Source: Gnetum montanum
Taxonomy: Eukaryota > Streptophyta > Gnetopsida > Gnetales > Gnetaceae
Assembly: GCA_015680685.1 (NCBI GenBank)
Contig: MNCI01006016.1
Location: 119,727 to 183,726, forward strand
Length of the DNA: 64,000 nucleotides
Direction: 5' to 3'
The notes under the pieces were generated by a model that ran no database searches, was not told the origin of the DNA, and worked only from the letters and a program-made list of their open reading frames with translations. Each line of letters begins with the position of its first letter. Position 1 is the stretch's first letter. Position numbers and translations under genes: made by a program. Shown one piece after another: positions 12,205-22,239 of the stretch.

Positions 12205-13042
12205 TGGTAGATTAAACCCTATGTCCAACCATGAAAATCACAATCATTATCAAACAACTTGATCAAATTTCATGGACTATACTGGTGTAAGTAGCTAGAT
12301 AGTTAGGCATTTGATTATTGGTTGCTATCTTCCTAGTTATACTTGTGTGGCTAGTTTGTATGGTTAGGTGTGATTGATGTGTATAATGTTGATGTTGTAA
12401 CAATCATATCTAAAAATACTATTAAAATATTAAAATATTTAAAATCTAAGTCATCTAATCCAAGTTTAAGAAAAAAAATCTAATCTAGCCTAAGTAGTGA
12501 GCATCCATTCCTAGCTTGCCATAGATATCATAAACTTATGTTAACATTACTAGGATACCAAGTGTCCACTATTGGATATCCAAGTGGCACACTACTTGGA
12601 TTACTAAATTTTAATGTATTTATTCTTGAATCTAGATGTACTCATGTAGTGTGATTAAGGTATGATGAAATGTCAAGTAATTAACTAAGTGCATGTAGTT
12701 GAAAGAAATAATAAAATTAAATTGCATTAAAGGAAATCATTGAGCTAGGCTAAGTGTTGTAGTGAAGATAAATTAATTTTGATCTTATTATCATCTTGAA
12801 AATTTTTTTAGATACATAATTACTTAAATAAGATTCCTGGTAATTTACTTAGTTCATATTGTGGGCATTTAATGATAAATTCTAAGGAAACAAACTAGAA
12901 GAGCTTCATTATGCTACTAACCAAATGGTACCATAAATGTAGTTGGTGAATGTATTTGTATAGGACTTTATTATTTTTGCATCAATGTTATTGTGTTGAT
13001 GTTGCTAGGTTGATACAACTAACTAAAAATGATTCATCAATC
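12205..13042 (-). mobile_element. Element E 3' LTR
   Basis: The segment resembles the LTRs of C and D in the same orientation, for example CCAACCATG near 12228, ATCAAATTTCATGGACT near 12262 and the ACTACTTGGATTACTAAA block at 12591. The outer end is TGGTAGA at 12205 and the inner end GATTCATCA at 13042. A damaged polypurine tract (plus-strand ATCTCTCACAGC) follows. The U3 end holds GCATCAATG at 12979-12987 and GTTGATG at 12995-13001. Confidence 0.65.
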
Positions 13043-13410
13043 TCTCACAGCTAACTAAGAACTTGTTCTCAAGTTAATGAAAGTGGAATAGAGTTTGATT
13101 ATAAAATATGGAAGTGACTTAATTGACTTTGACTAAATATAATAGCATATTATAAAATTTACTTGACTGATTTACAAATTTAATAACTAAAAAAATTGAA
13201 CATATTATTCCTACAAAAACTATGAAGGTATTTGAAAAAAAAATCAAGGCATATGTCTCATGTTATGCCTAGTGGTGCAGGCTCCTGTGATGACTCCTCA
13301 TGTCTTGGCGTTAGCTGTGGCTACCTTGTTACCACTATTACAATTGCTACTTTGAGCTTAAATGTATTAACTAGGACCTTTATCTTCTCTTCTTTTATCT
13401 TGAGGTCATG
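13043..13410 (-). pseudogene. Element E extra gene, C-terminal tail fragment
   Basis: Next to the 3' LTR this stretch aligns with the same position in C (29440-29700) and D (55515-55890). Shared features are the AACTTGTTCTCAAGTTAA run and the downstream GGCTCCTGTGATG block, matching GGCGGCTCC in C and GGAGGCTCC in D, which encodes the proline-rich tail. No frame is open for more than 66 codons. The segment is cut at 13410 by insertion of B. Confidence 0.5.
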
Positions 13411-13415
13411 GATAG

Positions 13416-14292
13416 TAATGCGTTGGGGGTAGCTACGTGAACTGGGCCTAGTTGACTAGGCCCCATTGACAGGGCCTCGTCAACTAGGCCCCATCGATGC
13501 AGGGTTCATTCTTGCCCATAAATATGTGCTCACTAGCCACATTTATGGTATTATTTAGTCATAGTGTATTAAAGCTCTTGCATTTTTCCCATTTCGAAGT
13601 TAGAATATTTTCTCAAGTGCCTGCAGCAGGAGTCATTAAGGGTATGGATCTTTATTTGAGCATTGTTGTACCTGAGCACAACAATGTGTACAATAATAAA
13701 GACGAGCTTCTTGATAAACCTTGTAGCATTCTAGATAGTTTAGATATTTATTGATGCATTTAATGCTTTTAGTTATTTATTTAATGTTTTCCAATAATTT
13801 AGCTAATTAAGCAAGATAATCTAGATAAATTAAATACATAAGACCGCTTCAAGTGTAACACATATTTGCTTGATAATCCTAGTAGTGTGATTGCTTGGTG
13901 CACACAATAGCATAGTGCTTGGTAACCCAGTAATGGATATGTGGGTTTAGGATGTGTACAGAAAATGGGACTAGATGCTTATGTTAGGACTAGTCTGAGA
14001 CTAGTTAGTTAGTTAATTTAGATTAGTCATTAAATTACTTTATCTCTCTCTCTCTCCCGTAGCACCAAAGAACATAAGACATAAAATAATAAAAATATGT
14101 CTTGATTACACTTAACCATATCTTTGTACATCACAAGTGTAATTGGGAAGACAACAAATGACCTTAGGACAAAATTCACTTTCTAGAAGACTAGTGCACT
14201 AGAAACTATAAAGTCCACAGAATTCAATTGGATTGTGCATGAACACTTTGTGATTCATATGGTTGGGCATAGGGGTACCTCATCATTCATCA
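13416..14292 (+). mobile_element. Element B 5' LTR
   Basis: 877 bp. It starts TAATGCG, aligned with TGATGAG of the 3' LTR (TG decayed to TA), and ends CATCATTCATCA. U3 holds GTTGACTAGGCC (13451-13462), CAACTAGGCC (13481-13490) and CGATGC (13495-13500). A TATA-like CATAAATAT follows at 13517-13525 and a CT tract near 14042-14058. Sequence is shared with 25641-26512 and, inverted, with the LTRs of D. Confidence 0.88.
13517..13525 (+). promoter_or_regulatory. TATA-like box of element B LTR
   Basis: CATAAATAT lies 17 bp after the end of the U3 GACTAGGCC repeats. In the 3' LTR the corresponding sequence is AGAAATACATG, which has lost the TATA core. Confidence 0.5.
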
Positions 14293-14293
14293 T

Positions 14294-14311
14294 TGGTGCC
14301 ATTTTAGGGAC
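14294..14311 (+). other. Element B primer binding site
   Basis: TGGTGCCATTTTAGGGAC starts two bases after the LTR end. It fits the TGGCGCCGTTGYCGGGGAC type after decay; C and D carry the same site. It would pair with the 3' end of a tRNA to start minus-strand DNA. Confidence 0.75.
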
Positions 14312-14499
14312 TTTTTTTGCTAAAACATAAGCTATATATGGTTAGTAAGCATTAGTAATATTGTTGGACAAACCCAAGGTCAACATCATTCCCACATGAT
14401 GACCTATAATTAAAAAAGCACACTAATTATTTTATTTGTTGTAAAATATCTTCTTCCCACAATCATGAAGATGTCCAACTACTAGTTCCATAAGAATGT

Positions 14500-16720
14500 A
14501 AAGTGGTATATACTTATCTAGATGAGTATGTAGTAGACGTCACCTTCATCCTACATTAGGATGAACAACTATGATGACATGATATGGAGGGCAACATTGT
14601 GATGCCCCTTGATCAATCTATGCTAGGGATGCTCTTTCAAACTCTTAAGAAGTTGGGCATCCTAGATCTTCATGAGGAATATGTTGTGAATAGTTATGAC
14701 ACTTGGGACTACTATCCCATTAAAGCACAATGTAGGAGAGATCAACACTAGGAGAAGCACCATGAGTTTATGAAGGGAAAAGACTTCACTAACCCCTTGT
14801 TTTTACTAAACCAAGATGACAATGTGGATCCTCACCTTGAGGGTTCTCAACATGAAAATTCTCCACCCTCTATTATTGGTGATGAGGTTGTGGCCCTGAA
14901 CCTATGATCCACTGTTCATAAACTAGGTTCAAGAAAAAGTCATAGTCAAGGTAGAGACTTGGGCAAACATCACAATGGTAAGGATCTAAGGATGGTGGTG
15001 GTAATTAGCAAAGAGGTGGTGGAGGAAACTAATGTGGTAGTGGTGGTTCATCTTCCTCTTCATCCTCTTCATCAAATTCTAAACATTCCTCTTCATCTTC
15101 TAGTTCAAATAGAATTCATTGAAGAAATAATGGTGATGAATGTGATCAGCAGGAAAACAATGATTTTAGGGCCCACCAAGAATAAAGGAGTGACAAAAGT
15201 CATCATCGGTGTTATCGACACAATCATGATGATGAACCTTTGTTAGCAACTTGAAGCATGCTTAACATTGTAGAGGCAATTAAGATTCTGACTAGGCATG
15301 TGAAAGATAGTCGAATCATGCACTTAGACATAAACAATGTCCTAAGATTTGAGGGGGGATACAACTTTGATCCATAGAATCATCAACAAGCTTTCCACAA
15401 TGTCTGTGCCTTATAGAACATTAAAAATAACTGGCAAAAACTCAAGGTATTCCCCAAGATACTCATTAATGAAGCTAAAATTTGGTACTAGTCCTTGGAG
15501 TTGGAATCCATTAGCAAATAGAGTACCATGTTGGAACTATTTCATGACAAATACCAAATGTACTCCAAAGCGTCTAATTTGAGGAAGCAAATCCAAAGTT
15601 GAAAACAGGGAACACATGAACCCTTGAATGCCACCATGGGTAGATGTTATTCACTCTTACACTGATTCCCTAGCCATGATTATTCTCAGAGGAAACAACT
15701 TTGCCACATCATAGATGGGCTTAGATCAGAAACTAGAAGAACTCTTGGTGTGTATGCCCAAGGGAGATTTTTTGAACTAAGAGCTCATTAGATTCAAAGG
15801 CTAATAAAGTAGGTAGAAAAAGAAGAATGTGAGTTGTGGAAAAGGGAAAGTGTAGAAGAGTATAATAGGGATCCTTCCATAAGAAAAAGGGAGGTTTGAT
15901 TTTGTGACGAGGAGGAGTCACCACTCAATAAAGTGGTGAATAGGAAAAATTTTCCTATCCAAAAATCTATCTTTGATATTTTAGCAAAGGTTGATAAATT
16001 ATGGGACTCTTTAAATGAAAAATTCCAAACTACTATGAAGATTACTAAGGAATCCAAAAAGAAAAATAGTGATCGTAACCATAGGTGGTGGAAAGAAGCT
16101 GAATGTGCCTACTATAGAGGTAAGGGTAAATCCACTATAGTAGAAGAAGTTGTGGAGACAGACTCCAAAGATGATATTAGTTGTGAAATTTGTTAATATG
16201 AACATCCAAAGGGATGTTTCCTTGTGGTGACACACTTACGAGAGTTTGGGATGTATGCCTTGAATCTACAACTAGTAAGGAGGTAAGAACCTAGATGATT
16301 GACCTATCCTCAAGGCAATCTGAGGTAGTTCCACCAGCACCAACAAGCTTATTATCCAAGTGGAGCTCCACCATAACCCTATGAGCAATACCAATAATGG
16401 TACCAACCACAATTGTGGGGAATGCCTCCGCCAAGATAGATGTATGCTTATAAGCAACCAGATCCATATGGGTACTATGTTCAACAACCTATCTCTCCAA
16501 GAAGTTCTACAGGCCATCTCTCATTTCAACATCACTATTACCCTCCAAAGTACCACCAAACACATTCATCATCTACTTAAAGGGAAGAATCCATATCCAT
16601 ACCATTCTCCTCATCTGTTTTCATACATCCCTTTGCCCTCAACCCAGTTACCTTCTGCTTCATCCATGCAGGGTGAAATTCCTCCACAGCCATAGCAACG
16701 AAATGCTATGAGGGTTGTAC
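14500..16720 (+). pseudogene. Element B gag, decayed
   Basis: N-terminal part (14500-14950): VVYTYLDEYVVDVTFILH, then MPLDQSMLGMLFQTLKKLGI. A Ser-rich tract follows (15044-15110, TCT/TCA repeats). The capsid core lies at about 15330-15790 with FEGGYNFDP, HDKYQMYSKASNLRKQIQS and the motif IIDGLRSETRRTLGVYAQG. A zinc knuckle lies at 16182-16217, followed by a Tyr/Pro/Gln-rich tail to about 16720. Stops, mostly TAG, break it at many points, and the frame shifts near 14960. Gag would form the particle that packages element RNA. Confidence 0.75.
16182..16217 (+). other. Element B nucleocapsid zinc knuckle
   Basis: Codons read C-E-I-C-stop-Y-E-H-P-K-G-C, spacing CX2CX3HX3C, with a stop where C has Gln. 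C (38801-38836) has the intact CDICQYKHPKGC. D (58151-58186) and E (near 45000) keep the same layout with damaged cysteines. Confidence 0.7.
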
Positions 16721-16974
16721 ATTCATGACTGGTCTTTAAGTCAAGTGGTTTGGATAATCGTTCCAAGAAATAATCTTTCTTCCAACCCAATAGTCCTCCC
16801 AAACCCTCACAACCTAATACGGTTTTTCATCCTATATCTCCAACACCATCATCCTCTGCATTAAACACATTCAAGTACCCTTCACACCAAGTGTGGCCTT
16901 AGATCTATACTATGATATTAACTCAAGTTTTCTCTAATTGGATCAAGGGTCATAATATTTCTATGAAAATATTT

Positions 16975-17350
16975 AACCTTAGATCTTCTTGATTTTGGTT
17001 GCAATGTCAATGTTATCTCTCATGACATGTATAAAGCTTGGAACCTACCACCTCTTAAGAAGAGCAACATTCATTTAGAATTGATAGACCAATCAATCAC
17101 TATTCCTTTAGGATTATTGAAGGCCATTGTGACCATAATTTGTGGGTGGTCCTACCCTACCGATTTTCTAGTGATCAAGGTTGAAAACTGTAAAGGTGAC
17201 TTCCCCATAAATATCAGAAGGCCTTGGTTAAGCATAGTTGATGCATGTATGGATATAAGGGACCTCTCCTTGGAAATCTCCAAGGAAAATGAATTTGGAC
17301 ATTTAGAGAAGAAGTGTGTTCCATGCATTGCATATAGTGATAATGGGTGA
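16975..17350 (+). pseudogene. Element B aspartic protease
   Basis: The active-site region reads LDFGCNVNVISHDMYKAW, where retroviral-type proteases have D-S/T-G. The second residue is Phe and Cys follows Gly, so the site is altered. An open segment of 107 codons (17027-17350) continues with IICGWSYPTDFLVIK, then the RRPWLSIVDA loop (usual G-R-P-W-L) and ends SDNG before a stop. C has the same end, VPCVTYSDNG. It would cut Gag-Pol into mature proteins. Confidence 0.75.
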
Positions 17351-17879
17351 AATTGTGTGCAAAAGATCTAGTTCATCAAAAGTACATTCACTAAAGCATG
17401 CAATTAGTATGCACATGAACAAGATATTCAAAGGTGCCTGTATGTAGAAACCATAAACTAAGAGGGCATCTAGTGGTTGACAACTAACTTTTACAATAGC
17501 ATACTATGCATGGAACCTACTAAGAGCCTAACATGTGCTTATGTCTAATGCATGGATAAACTTGAGCAAGTTCATTGCCAACTCTCCAATGAAGAAAATG
17601 ATTATACATGTTGGGGAGAGTTGGAAATCCCTGAAAATTTCAAACAGAGGTCCCTAGAGTTAAAAACTCTACTAGCCAGCATGGAGTATGCATTTTTAAA
17701 TAATGGTATGCTAGTCATAATTAATGAAAATCTTATTATAGAATAAAAAGAAAAGCTATTGTAGGTCATCAATAACTAGCCAAAAGCCTTTGCTTGGTGA
17801 TATCCCAAACTTATAGGAATTGACCCATGAATATGGCAGCATTGCATTTACACTGACCTAGCCATGAAGCCAAGAAGGA

Positions 17880-18620
17880 AACTATAGAGGTAACTAAACC
17901 CAAAATTGAAATAGATTGTCACAAAGAACTAAAAAAACTCCTCAAGGCATAGTTCATCTATCCCATTATGGATAGTGAGTGCGTTAGCCCACTCATAATT
18001 GTGCCAAAGAAAGATGGCAAGTGACGGTTTTACATCAACTTTAGGCCATTGAATATAGCAACATTTAAAGATCATTTCCCATTACCATTTGTGGATCAAG
18101 TGTTGGACACCATATTTGGGCATTTCTATTATAATTTCTTAGATGGTTATAGTGGCTATAACCAAATCCAAATTGCACTAGAAGATTAGGCCAAGACAAC
18201 ATTCACAAATACCAAGGGGACTTTTGCATATTATAAGATGCCATTTGGTTTATGCAATGCTCTTGCAACATTTCAATGCCTTGTCCTTAGTATTTTTTGT
18301 AGCAAATTGGTAGCGGGATAGAAGTATTTATGGATGATTTTTCTACCTATGGGGCTACATTTGAGAAAGCCTTGGATCTCCTTGAGTAGGTATTAAAAAG
18401 ACGTGTGAAAACAAACCTCAGGCTCAATTGGTAGAAAAGTCATCTAATGGTCTAGGAAGGCATTGTATTGGGACACTGAATTTCACAAAAAGGGATTGAG
18501 GTAGACCTAGATAAGATAAGAGTTATCCAAGGAATAACATGCCAACCAGAGATAGTTAAAGATGTTCGATCATTCCTTGGACACACTAGCTACTACTAGC
18601 GATTCATAGATAATTTCTCT
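17880..18620 (+). pseudogene. Element B reverse transcriptase
   Basis: Fingers and palm are recognisable: SPLIIVPKKDGK, then RFYINFRPLN, FPLPFVDQVLD, FLDGYSGYNQIQIALED, FAYYKMPFGLCNALATFQ and the catalytic FMDDF at 18327-18341. A frameshift lies between ATFQ and the FMDDF box. Stops fall at Gln positions such as 18187-18189 and 18432-18434. The thumb and connection follow with GIEVDLDKIRVIQGI and RSFLGHTSYY. The closest relatives in the window are the RTs of A and C. Confidence 0.85.
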
Positions 18621-19275
18621 AAGATCGCAAAGCCATTGGTTGAGCTTAGAAAGAAAGATGCACCATTTGATTGGACCAAGAAGTGTGAACATGCATTCCA
18701 AAATTTGAAGGATAAACTTGTAGAGACTCCAATTCTACAAGCACTAGATCGGTCCAAACCATTTCACATCATAACTAATGCATCTAATTTTGCCTTGGGA
18801 GCTATGCTTATGCAATTGGATGAAAGAAATGTCCATATTACATCCATTGTACAAGTTGAAGCATTGTGGGTGCATAATTGAATTACACCATAGCTGAGAA
18901 ATAATTGATAACAATGGTGTATGATCTCGACAAGTTTAGGTACTATGTGCTTGGTTATAAAGTATTTGTGCACACAGATCACATTTCCATTTGCTTCCTG
19001 ATGAATAAGCTAATGGTGAGCCCTCCTATCATATGGTGGCTTATGATTTTACAGGAATTTGATTTGACAATGCTAGATTGGAATGGGGTTGAGAATGTTA
19101 TCACTGACCATCTCTCTCAGTTAAGATGGGATAACAAAGAGGAGGAGAGTCCACTCTCTAATCAATTTTTAGATGAACTCCTCTTTATAGGAGTAATAAA
19201 TGATCAAGTGTCCATAGAAAGGAAATGGTATGATGGCATTCTCACTTACCTTCTCACCCAAGAGATGCCATAAGG
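18621..19275 (+). pseudogene. Element B RNase H
   Basis: The segment 18636-18881 reads APFDWTKKCEHAFQNLKDKL and then ALDRSKPFHIITNASNFALG, with the first catalytic Asp replaced by Asn (ITNAS for the usual TDAS). A frame change follows. 18905-19273 is open for 122 codons, with MVYDLDKFRYYVLGYKVFVH, TDH and ENVITDHLSQL, typical of the C-terminal half (usual A-D-x-L-S-R-L). The altered Asp and frameshift imply no activity. Confidence 0.8.
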
Positions 19276-19309
19276 TCTAGACTTTAGGAAGAAATAATAG
19301 TTTCTTCAT

Positions 19310-20519
19310 CAGGAAAAGTACTTTATGGAAATCAATGGACACCTTTATGAGGTGTGAGCTGATGGCCTGGCTCATTGGTATGTCCTTGATGTAGATCAAC
19401 TACGCATTCTTCAGGATGCTCATAAAGGCCCTTACGTAAGCCACTATGCAAGGAGGTACAAAAAAATAAAAATGGTAGGATACGATTGGTCTACAATCCT
19501 TAGGGACACCCACTAATTTGTTCAATCTTGTGGGCACTATCAAATAGATAGTGGGATGACTATGCGTATGGAGGGTTTTCTATAGTGGATTCAACCATTG
19601 GAGCCCTTTGACATATGGGCATAAACTTCATGAATCCCATCACATCCATGTCTAATGGAAAGGCATATATCATCATAACAGTTGACTACTATACCAAATG
19701 AGCAGAAGTAGTAGTTGTTATTGATTGTACATCATCTACTACGACTAAATTTATACAACAACATGTTGTAAATAGGTTTGGGATGCCATGTGCATTGATT
19801 TATAACAATGGAACTCATTTTACAAGTGCCACTTTTAGAAAGTTAATGCAATGCCTAGGGGTCGAACATAAATTAACAACACTCTATTATCCCCAAGCCA
19901 ATGGTCAAGCAGAGGTAACTAACTAGGTGATTACAAAGATCCTAACAAGGACCATAAGCAAATATAGGAGAGATTGGAGCACAAAACTCAATGATGCCCT
20001 TTGGGCCTACCACCCAACATGGAAGCTCCCTATTGGCTACTCTCCCTATGAGATAGTGGACAAAAAACTTCTAATGCTCTCAATTCAATCCAAGCTCCAT
20101 ACACACTCAATAGCCTACGATCTAAATCTTGACCTAGGTCTAGCACAAAGAGAAAGATTGATCAACCTTAATGTGCTAGATGAGAATTGATTAGTGGCCC
20201 TACCTTTGAATGAAGTACACAAGGCATTCAACAAGCAATGTCATGACCTAAGAATATAGAAAGTAAAACCTCAACTGGGAGATAAGGTTCTCTATTGGAA
20301 TCCAACACATGTAACCCAAAAAATGAAGTTCCAAACATTGTGTAAGGGACCTTATATAATTGATCAAATCTTTTCCTTTGGGACCATGTTATTCTAGAAA
20401 CCTAAGAGCCCAAATAAAAAGTAGTTGGTCAACATCCAACAAGTGAAACCTTTCCTAGGACCAAGACAAGCTAGTGGAACTACCACCTCAATAGATGGAC
20501 AACCACATTTAATTTTTTG
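19310..20519 (+). pseudogene. Element B integrase
   Basis: The zinc-binding domain (DAHKGPYVSHYARR, then QSCGHYQ) lies at about 19410-19550. The catalytic core has VDYYTK-AEVVVVIDCTS near 19680 and IYNNGTHFTSATF, where the usual second Asp of D-N-G-T is Asn. YYPQANGQAEVTN follows near 19890 with the family Glu. A TAG at 19924 interrupts it. The C-terminal part (19927-20190 open) has [20 protein letters not shown], then GDKVLYWNPTHV, and ends near a stop at about 20518. No chromodomain is seen, as expected for the Tat/Athila group. Confidence 0.85.
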
Positions 20520-20538
20520 AATCTCCTCCTTCCAAATC

Positions 20539-20552
20539 AGTCATGGGGGAGG
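20539..20552 (+). promoter_or_regulatory. Internal G-rich tract after pol, possible central polypurine tract
   Basis: AGTCATGGGGGAGG lies about 20 bp after the pol stop. Its first 11 bases are identical to the core of B's own 3' polypurine tract (25628-25640). The same 11 bases occur after pol in C (34418-34428, minus). A role as a second plus-strand DNA primer site is inferred. Confidence 0.5.
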
Positions 20553-22090
20553 TGGCCATTTGTGCTAATCATCCATATGGCTTCTCAGTTTTTCTACATT
20601 TTGTTTTCCACGTTTTTAATTTTATAAGTTATTTATTTTACAAATTCTTGATTCTCAAATTTTTCTTTGCCTTTTTACATCATTTTTTGTTTTGCACCAT
20701 CGGTAATACATTTGAATATTTCTTGGATGATTTACAGTTTCTTATACATTTTACTTTGTTTGGTTTAAGTGTGACCTTTCATTATTTTTTCTAATAAAAG
20801 TGCTTTATTGTAGCACATCACAATGTCCCTATTGTTGTGTACTAATGATGGTTTGTGCTTAATGTTGTGATTGGCAATGTCTAGTTTCTATTTTTGAATT
20901 TTGATTTCTAATGACTATGTCATGGTTTATTTTTCATGGAATAGGCAATGAGTCCACATCATCCACCCATCCAACAAACTCTATGGTTTTCCTCATTCTA
21001 GAAGTTTGCGATCCCTTTCATTAAAGAAACTTTTAATCAATTGATGACCTCGGTAGTTTCCAAAATTGGGAATGATTCAAAGGTTTTTACAGGGTGTGAC
21101 TTCAAGAGGACTCAATACTCTTTGTACTCTTCTACTTGAGTGCTTGAGTGTTTTTTTCATGGACTTCTTACTATTCCATTCCAACCACTTATAGGAAGTT
21201 AAATAAAGTCTTTACATGGTGTGGTTCCCATCAAAAAGAAAAAAAAATATAAAAAAAACATGATGGGAATTTAAAGCACACCCCTTAGACAAATAAATGG
21301 ACTACAAGCACTAGTTATGGGACTAGAAAGACATGTTACCCATGCCTGAAGGTCCTCTCTAACTAATGCCCTCTCTCACTTCCTGCTTCTTTTTTCTTTT
21401 CATTATGGAATGATGGTTGTTTTGTAGGAGCACTCTTGTGTCTCGAGGGGGTGGATCAGTCTTAGAGTGGTGATGTGAAGTCACTAAAAGAGGTTGGTTT
21501 TGGTCTCGACTAAGGATGGACCTTCTTAGGTAATTTTAAACATACACTTGATAAGGAACTTCTTATGACCTCAATTTAGGATTTCATTCCACCCTCTCTG
21601 TCATCCATCTATGCTACACAACTCACCTCACTACCAATTTCTATGTTATGTTTAATGTCTTAGTCTAATATGTTGGAATTCTTAGATATATTGTTTTGGG
21701 TTGGTCCTTAAATTTTCATGATCATTAAATCAACTATGGGATCTACAAACTCCTTAGTTGAGGTTATAAAAGGGCAAAAAGGGCATGTGCCTACTATGGG
21801 AAGGACCCACTTGCATATCTCTTGGTTTGGATTGTTAAGTCCCTTACCTTAGACATTTCTACAATGCTATCTATTACATATTCCATTATGTATTCTACTT
21901 TGTGCTCCCTAAAGCTTTCATTAAATTCATTCTCCAAAACATTTTCCAAATTTTTTAAATTTTTTGAGCTTCAAACCCCTCTTCTACTATTCTCATTATG
22001 TTTATGGATTTTTGGACTTCCATTTGATCCCAATTTCACTCAGAAATTCCTTGTATTTTGGAAGTTTGACCAAGTCAATGAAAGCTGACA
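20553..22090 (+). other. Element B non-coding spacer between pol and extra gene
   Basis: About 1.5 kb of AT-rich DNA with T-rich stretches and an A-rich tract near 21236-21260. I see no conserved frame. The internal promoter module starts at its right edge. Confidence 0.5.
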
Positions 22091-22097
22091 GTGGTCA

Positions 22098-22196
22098 ATA
22101 GTTACATCGACTAAGCCTAGTCAACATAGCTAACCTCGTTAACTAGGCCCAGTTGACTAGGCCTAGTCGATGCAAGCCAAAAACTCTATAAATACC
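22098..22196 (+). promoter_or_regulatory. Internal U3-like promoter module of element B
   Basis: AGTTACATCGACTAAGCC at about 22100 matches the 3' LTR start region (AGTTACATCAACTAGGCC). AACTAGGCC at 22141, GTTGACTAGGCC at 22152-22163 and CGATGC at 22168-22173 match the U3 repeats of the 5' LTR at 13451-13500. A clean TATA box, CTATAAATACC, lies at 22186-22196. After the TATA box similarity to the LTR stops. The extra gene begins within a few hundred bases downstream. Use as a promoter is inferred. Confidence 0.6.
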
Positions 22197-22239
22197 ATTA
22201 AGACTTTGTAATTGGTTTACATTTTCTTCATAACATGAG

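Noticed and set aside
14959-15246. 95-codon Val/His/Leu-rich frame
   Set aside because: Out-of-frame reading of the Ser-rich gag linker of B.
20543-20794. Phe-rich 83-codon frame starting at the G-rich tract
   Set aside because: T-rich spacer DNA; no counterpart in C and no family resemblance.
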